A stretch of 64,000 nt of DNA, from assembly GCA_015698045.1 (NCBI GenBank), contig BLAL01000037.1, forward strand, positions 1 to 64,000. Reading direction: 5' to 3'. Below the pieces are notes generated by a model. The model had not been told where the DNA came from. It searched no databases and worked only from the letters and a program-made list of their open reading frames with translations. Shown here one piece after another: positions 60,329 through 64,000 of the stretch; positions within the stretch are counted from its first letter, which is position 1, and every line of letters begins with the position of its first letter. The translations under genes and the position numbers were made by a program. Source of the stretch: Rhizophagus clarus. Its lineage: Eukaryota; Glomeromycota; Glomeromycetes; Glomerales; Glomeraceae.

Positions 60329-61528
60329 TTATGCATATCTATTAAATGTACCTCTAACTAAATAACTTTCAGTAACGGTATCATCTTTCTTCTTTGAGTA
60401 AATAGATTGAATGGCTTTCGATTGCTTTGTTTTAGTAGATGTATTAACCAAATGTTCTTGGACTTTTTGGTTAACAACTGCAGCAACACTATTACCACCA
60501 ATTCCACTATTAACACTTGAGCTGCCATTAGTAGCAACATTTACCTCTGATTTTATTAATGGTTTCTTTAATAATGGTTGGGTTGAGTCGTCTTCGTTGC
60601 TATTTTCTCTTTTCCGTTTTTTATTAGGTGATGATGATGATTCGGCTATCAGATCCTCACTAGAATCTTGTTTTGTTATAGTCTTATTTTTCTTTTTCTC
60701 TTTCTTTTCTTTTGCTTTTGTTTTTTTCTCTTCCAAAGCGATTTTTAATTTTTCTTGTTCAGCAGGACTTGGATTTAAGGTAATAATGTTATCTTGCTTA
60801 AAAGACTTCCCGCACTATGATTCAGAAAAAGATCAGTTAATGATTAAATTTCCAAGATAAAATGTCAGAACAAAGAAAAATAGAAAAAAATAAATATTAT
60901 TGTTGATTGTTAAATTTACCTGTATACAAGTAGAACTTGGTACTTCTTTTAAACCTTGTTCAGAAAATACACAACCGCAAGTATTCAAATAAACAAATTT
61001 TAATTTACCATTCATTTCTTTCAGAGTAATAGGACAAACAAATCTAGATACCATTCCTTGATCAAAATGCGCTATACTAGCTCCGTTTGTTTCTTTAAAT
61101 GCTGGATTAGCAGCAAGTTTTAACGGCTTAATATCCTATTTAATCAATATTAGGGATATGAGAGATATTATTCTAAATATTAATAGATAAGAAAAGAAAA
61201 ATATACCTTCATGCTGGAAATATGAGAACAGATTATGTCTCCATCGCCATATGCATTCTTGTTTAACAGATACTCTATAATAGCATCTTTATTATATAGT
61301 TTACCTAGCGCACACGCAACAACAGGATCTTGTAACGGTTTCTGAAAAAATACGAGCGAGTTAGACGAAAATAATCAAAATTAAAACAATATTATTTCCT
61401 AATACCTTAGATAAAGCACAGTAAAACCAGGTAGCTATCTTCATGGCATTTTGATCTGGTCTAACTTCTTTTTGTTTTTCTTTAACAAGTTCAATACGTT
61501 TAGGAATTGAACCTCCGTCGTTGCCCAT
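60329..61528 (-). CDS. RTF2: Rtf2, replication termination factor 2 family
   Basis: Rtf2 regulates stalled or arrested replication forks and has been tied to splicing in fission yeast. Four exons (61406-61528, 61207-61341, 60920-61135, 60329-60814) give 319 residues. The family N-terminus MGNDGGSIPKRIELVK is present, followed by the first RING-like block (WFYCALSKKPLQDPVVACAL, GKLYNKDAIIEYLL) and the second block (SRFVCPITLKEMNGKLKFVY, CGCVFSEQGLKEVP, CIQCGKSFKQDNI), which forms the degenerate C2HC2-type RING of the family. The C-terminal third is lysine-rich (EEKKTKAKEKKEKKKNK) then Ser/Asn-rich and ends in VRGTFNRYA. It is intact. Confidence 0.95.
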
Positions 61529-61891
61529 GATTTGTAATAATAATAAAGGAAGGAAAAAATTCTCCAGCAAGGAAGTTAGCAGATAATGTATTTAAATAAT
61601 AATGTAAGTCAATTAGCTTTGACCTCACGTGTTAAATTGTGATATTTTATTACTAATACGGTTTCTTAATACAAAAATGTAAAATTAAATTTATATTTTT
61701 TATGTATGAATTTTTTAATTATTATTATTATTTTTTTTTCCAATAATAATTTTCTATATTGGCTTTTTATCATCTCTAATCAAAAAAGAAAATATTATTC
61801 AACTTTCTTGTCTTATTAGCTACGAAGTTAAATAACAAAATATGCCTAAGTAAATCATTTCGGTAAGTAAAATAATGTATCTTAAATAAAT
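61529..61891. other. Spacer between RTF2 and the zinc knuckle gene
   Basis: 363 bp, AT-rich. It holds the RTF2 promoter and the downstream gene's 3' end. No further feature seen. Confidence 0.4.
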
Positions 61892-62711
61892 TTAACTTCG
61901 ACCTCTACGTTTTCTTTTCCTATTATATGATACAGATGATGATGATGACGAATTTCTCGATGATAAACTTGACGATCCGTTTGAAGAACTTGAATCACTA
62001 TCGCTTTCTGAACTTGAGCCGTAACTTGATGATGTTGCTGAAGTATCACTACCACTACTGCTAGAGAATCCTGATGATGATGATGATGAATCTTCTGAAG
62101 ATGATCTATAGCAAAGACTTGGGTGTTAATATTTTTTGGTACTTTTTAGTGAAAATTTGAAATAAACATACTCGTCCTTGCGAAGTTTTTTCTTTTTTGG
62201 TTCGTCCTTTGCTTTCCCTTTCTCTTTCTCTCTTTCTCTCTCCCTCTCTTTCTCTTTCTCTTTCTCTAATAATAATGCTTTTTCTGCAAGTTCTTTCCTA
62301 TTTCAATTATAGTTTAATAAATTTAATATTAAAAGCTGACTGATGATTGATCATTCAAAGAACTTATTATTTACTTTGATTTAAATTCATCTGGGAGTTC
62401 AAAAGATATAGGTTTTAAAGGCTTTGTGAGTTGCTGCGTTCTAGTTGGTCGAGCTTTATATATTGGAGTATTCTTACATTCGTACGTCTAAAAATTAAAT
62501 TGAAATAAATAAACCATTAAATATATTAGAAAACCAGAAATAATTACCCAATGTCCGGTTTCTAAGCATTTTTGACATTTAGTATTAGTTGAAGACTTTG
62601 ATTCTGTACTCGGATATCTAAAAATATTTTTAGAAATTAGCATAAACTATATTTCTTTACTTTGAATGTATGAATATCTTACCTACGTCCGGTAAACCCT
62701 GTTTTCTTCAT
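61892..62711 (-). CDS. ZCCHC10-like zinc knuckle protein with Ser-rich tail
   Basis: Five exons (62683-62711, 62548-62617, 62375-62487, 62172-62297, 61892-62105) join to 183 residues. After a short start (MKKTGFTGRRYPSTESKSS) comes one CCHC knuckle, CQKCLETGHWTYEC (residues 24-37), the compact ZCCHC10 type, then KNTPIYKARPTRTQQL, a helical stretch (ELPDEFKSKKELAEKALLLE), a Lys/Glu/Arg run of about 30 residues, and a long Ser/Asp tail ending YNRKRKRRGRS. The layout matches ZCCHC10 and related fungal proteins of little-known function, probably RNA-associated. The EKERERE tract is encoded by a CTCTTT-type microsatellite (62215-62265) and may vary in length. Confidence 0.88.
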
Positions 62712-63017
62712 AGTATTAGTTTTTAATTAGAAGAATATAACTTCAGGGATTCCTAAAAAAATCGTAACAAACGTTTCAATTTACCTTTCCCCAAATTACG
62801 TATGAATACAATCAATATTTTTATGCACGTGATTGTGTTAAATGTGAAAAAACGTGATTTTGAAGTGCAAAAAAAAAAAAAAAAAATCGGAAATAACTTT
62901 ATTTTACGTGCACAATTTAAGATTATATAAAATAGTTGATATTAAATATTTATACAATCTATTCATTATTCATACATCAGATAAATATGAATATATAATA
63001 TATTATTAGAACAATAT
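62712..63017. other. Spacer between the zinc knuckle gene and NOT3
   Basis: 306 bp, AT-rich with an 18-nt A run at 62869-62886. It should hold the promoter of the zinc knuckle gene and the NOT3 3' UTR. Confidence 0.4.
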
Positions 63018-64000
63018 TTATATTAATTCTGCATCTTCCAAGAATCGATATTCGAATCTAAAAGTGTTGATAAATATATTACTTTAATTGTATAATCATT
63101 AGTTAATGACACTGTTCATTACTCACCTAAATTCTGTCTTCTTTCGTTGACACCAAGCACCTTCGTAATCGAAATAAATGTATGTGCCTTGCTCGTATTC
63201 GTCCGTAATTGCTTTTGGCTCTTCATGTCTTTGGAACCATGTCAGATATTTTTTGTGAAACCTCCATGACTGTTTTTTTAGTTCCCTTGCAGCAAGATAT
63301 CTTTGTAATTATAAAGATAAATTATTATATGGTAAATAATTGAGTATAATCTATAAAACGATAAAACATACTGTTGATAAGTTCCTTGCTGATAATAAAA
63401 TATAAAAAAGAGTGTATCGAGATCAAATTTCTCAAATAACGCAGGATTATCGAAAATTTGCGGTGGATTCTGTGGATAGAAACCCGATGTGGGATATGGA
63501 TTACGTGGCGCATAATATTTGGGTCTGAAATAAAATTTGCAAATGATTAGAAAATATATTTTATCAGTTCGACAAACAAAATACTAACTTACCTTTCAGA
63601 ATCCAAGCTTTCTGGGACATATTGAAGACTAGCGTCAAGCATTTGCTGAACATGAAATCCATCTTCTTTGCCTAGAACTATACAATAAATAAAATATAAA
63701 TGTCAAAAAAAAAGAGAAATATCTATAAGTTAAAGTACTGTAAAAGGCGTGATGTAGTACCCCGCTGCTTACATTTCTCTTCGGCTGCTTCATATGATTG
63801 TACTAAATCTGCAAGTGCAGCTGGTATACGACTTTCTGAAGACGAAGATCCTTGGTTAGAGGAACCTTCTTGTTTATTTTGTTCAGGCGTGCTAGTATCT
63901 GATGAAGGTTGTATAGGCTATTGAGAAATAAGATAAAAGTTGCAAGATTAAGTGAAATAAAAATTTATGAGTTTAACTAAATTACAAACATGTATAGGTG
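63018..64000 (-). CDS. NOT3: NOT3/CNOT3 (NOT5 type), C-terminal part of CCR4-NOT subunit, cut by window edge
   Basis: NOT3/5 is a scaffold subunit of the CCR4-NOT deadenylase. Its C-terminal NOT box dimerises with NOT2 on NOT1. Exons seen from the 3' end are 63018-63057, 63127-63300, 63372-63524, 63593-63677, and part of a further one near 63773-63917. The translated C-terminus carries the NOT box: [99 protein letters not shown], then [10 protein letters not shown] and stop. This is close to human CNOT3. Upstream is the usual Ser/Gln-rich linker ([20 protein letters not shown]). The N-terminal coiled coil lies beyond the window. Confidence 0.95.

Noticed and set aside
1-64000. CRISPR arrays, operons or other prokaryotic features
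   Set aside because: The tandem repeats have no unique spacers and the genes have spliceosomal introns; the DNA is eukaryotic.

Overview
The window looks like the nuclear genome of an early-diverging filamentous fungus, most likely an arbuscular mycorrhizal fungus (Glomeromycotina, Rhizophagus type). It is very AT-rich. Its host genes carry many short GT-AG introns, and their encoded proteins are clearly fungal or opisthokont. It is saturated with repeat families, several of which I associate with Rhizophagus from memory. The species was not confirmed by any search.

About 1-48.5 kb is transposon territory. At 0-5 kb lies a broken Plavaka/CACTA-like DNA transposon (C2H2 finger plus transposase) with long inverted ends and a small membrane-protein gene inside its right end. 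On its minus strand, between the two genes, is a sequence that folds exactly like a hepatitis-delta-virus-like (HDV-like) self-cleaving ribozyme; a decayed second copy sits at 15.0 kb. At 5.0-9.7 kb is a second inverted-repeat-bounded unit with no recognisable transposase. It carries an intact two-exon gene for a 566-residue protein of unknown function and a small basic coiled-coil gene. At 11.4-12.6 kb is a 51-bp minisatellite that happens to be open in one frame.

From 13.4 to 38.1 kb lie two inverted copies of one CACTA-type non-autonomous element (CACTG ends, 3-bp target duplications). Both carry a four-exon Myb/SANT-like gene. The left copy is swollen to 13.4 kb by nested insertions; the right is a clean 4.5 kb. 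Between them are two tail-to-tail copies of a roughly 2.0-kb retroposon that has a poly(A) tail and 15-16-bp target duplications and encodes one protein with no reverse transcriptase. Six MITE-like elements are scattered through 15-47 kb: five have 8-bp duplications (hAT-like) and one has 7 bp. Several are filled with palindromic tandem arrays. A decayed LINE with RT and RNase H remnants occupies 39.5-45.9 kb.

From about 48.9 kb to the end the DNA changes abruptly to a compact island of six conserved host genes: HOOK dynein adaptor (-), SEC31 of the COPII coat (+), ATG8 (-), RTF2 (-), a ZCCHC10-like zinc knuckle protein (-), and the 3' part of NOT3/CNOT3 of the CCR4-NOT complex (-). HOOK and SEC31 are divergent and share a 1-kb promoter region. 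SEC31 and ATG8 converge. The last four genes are head-to-tail on the minus strand with short spacers. They share no pathway and show no operon-like logic.
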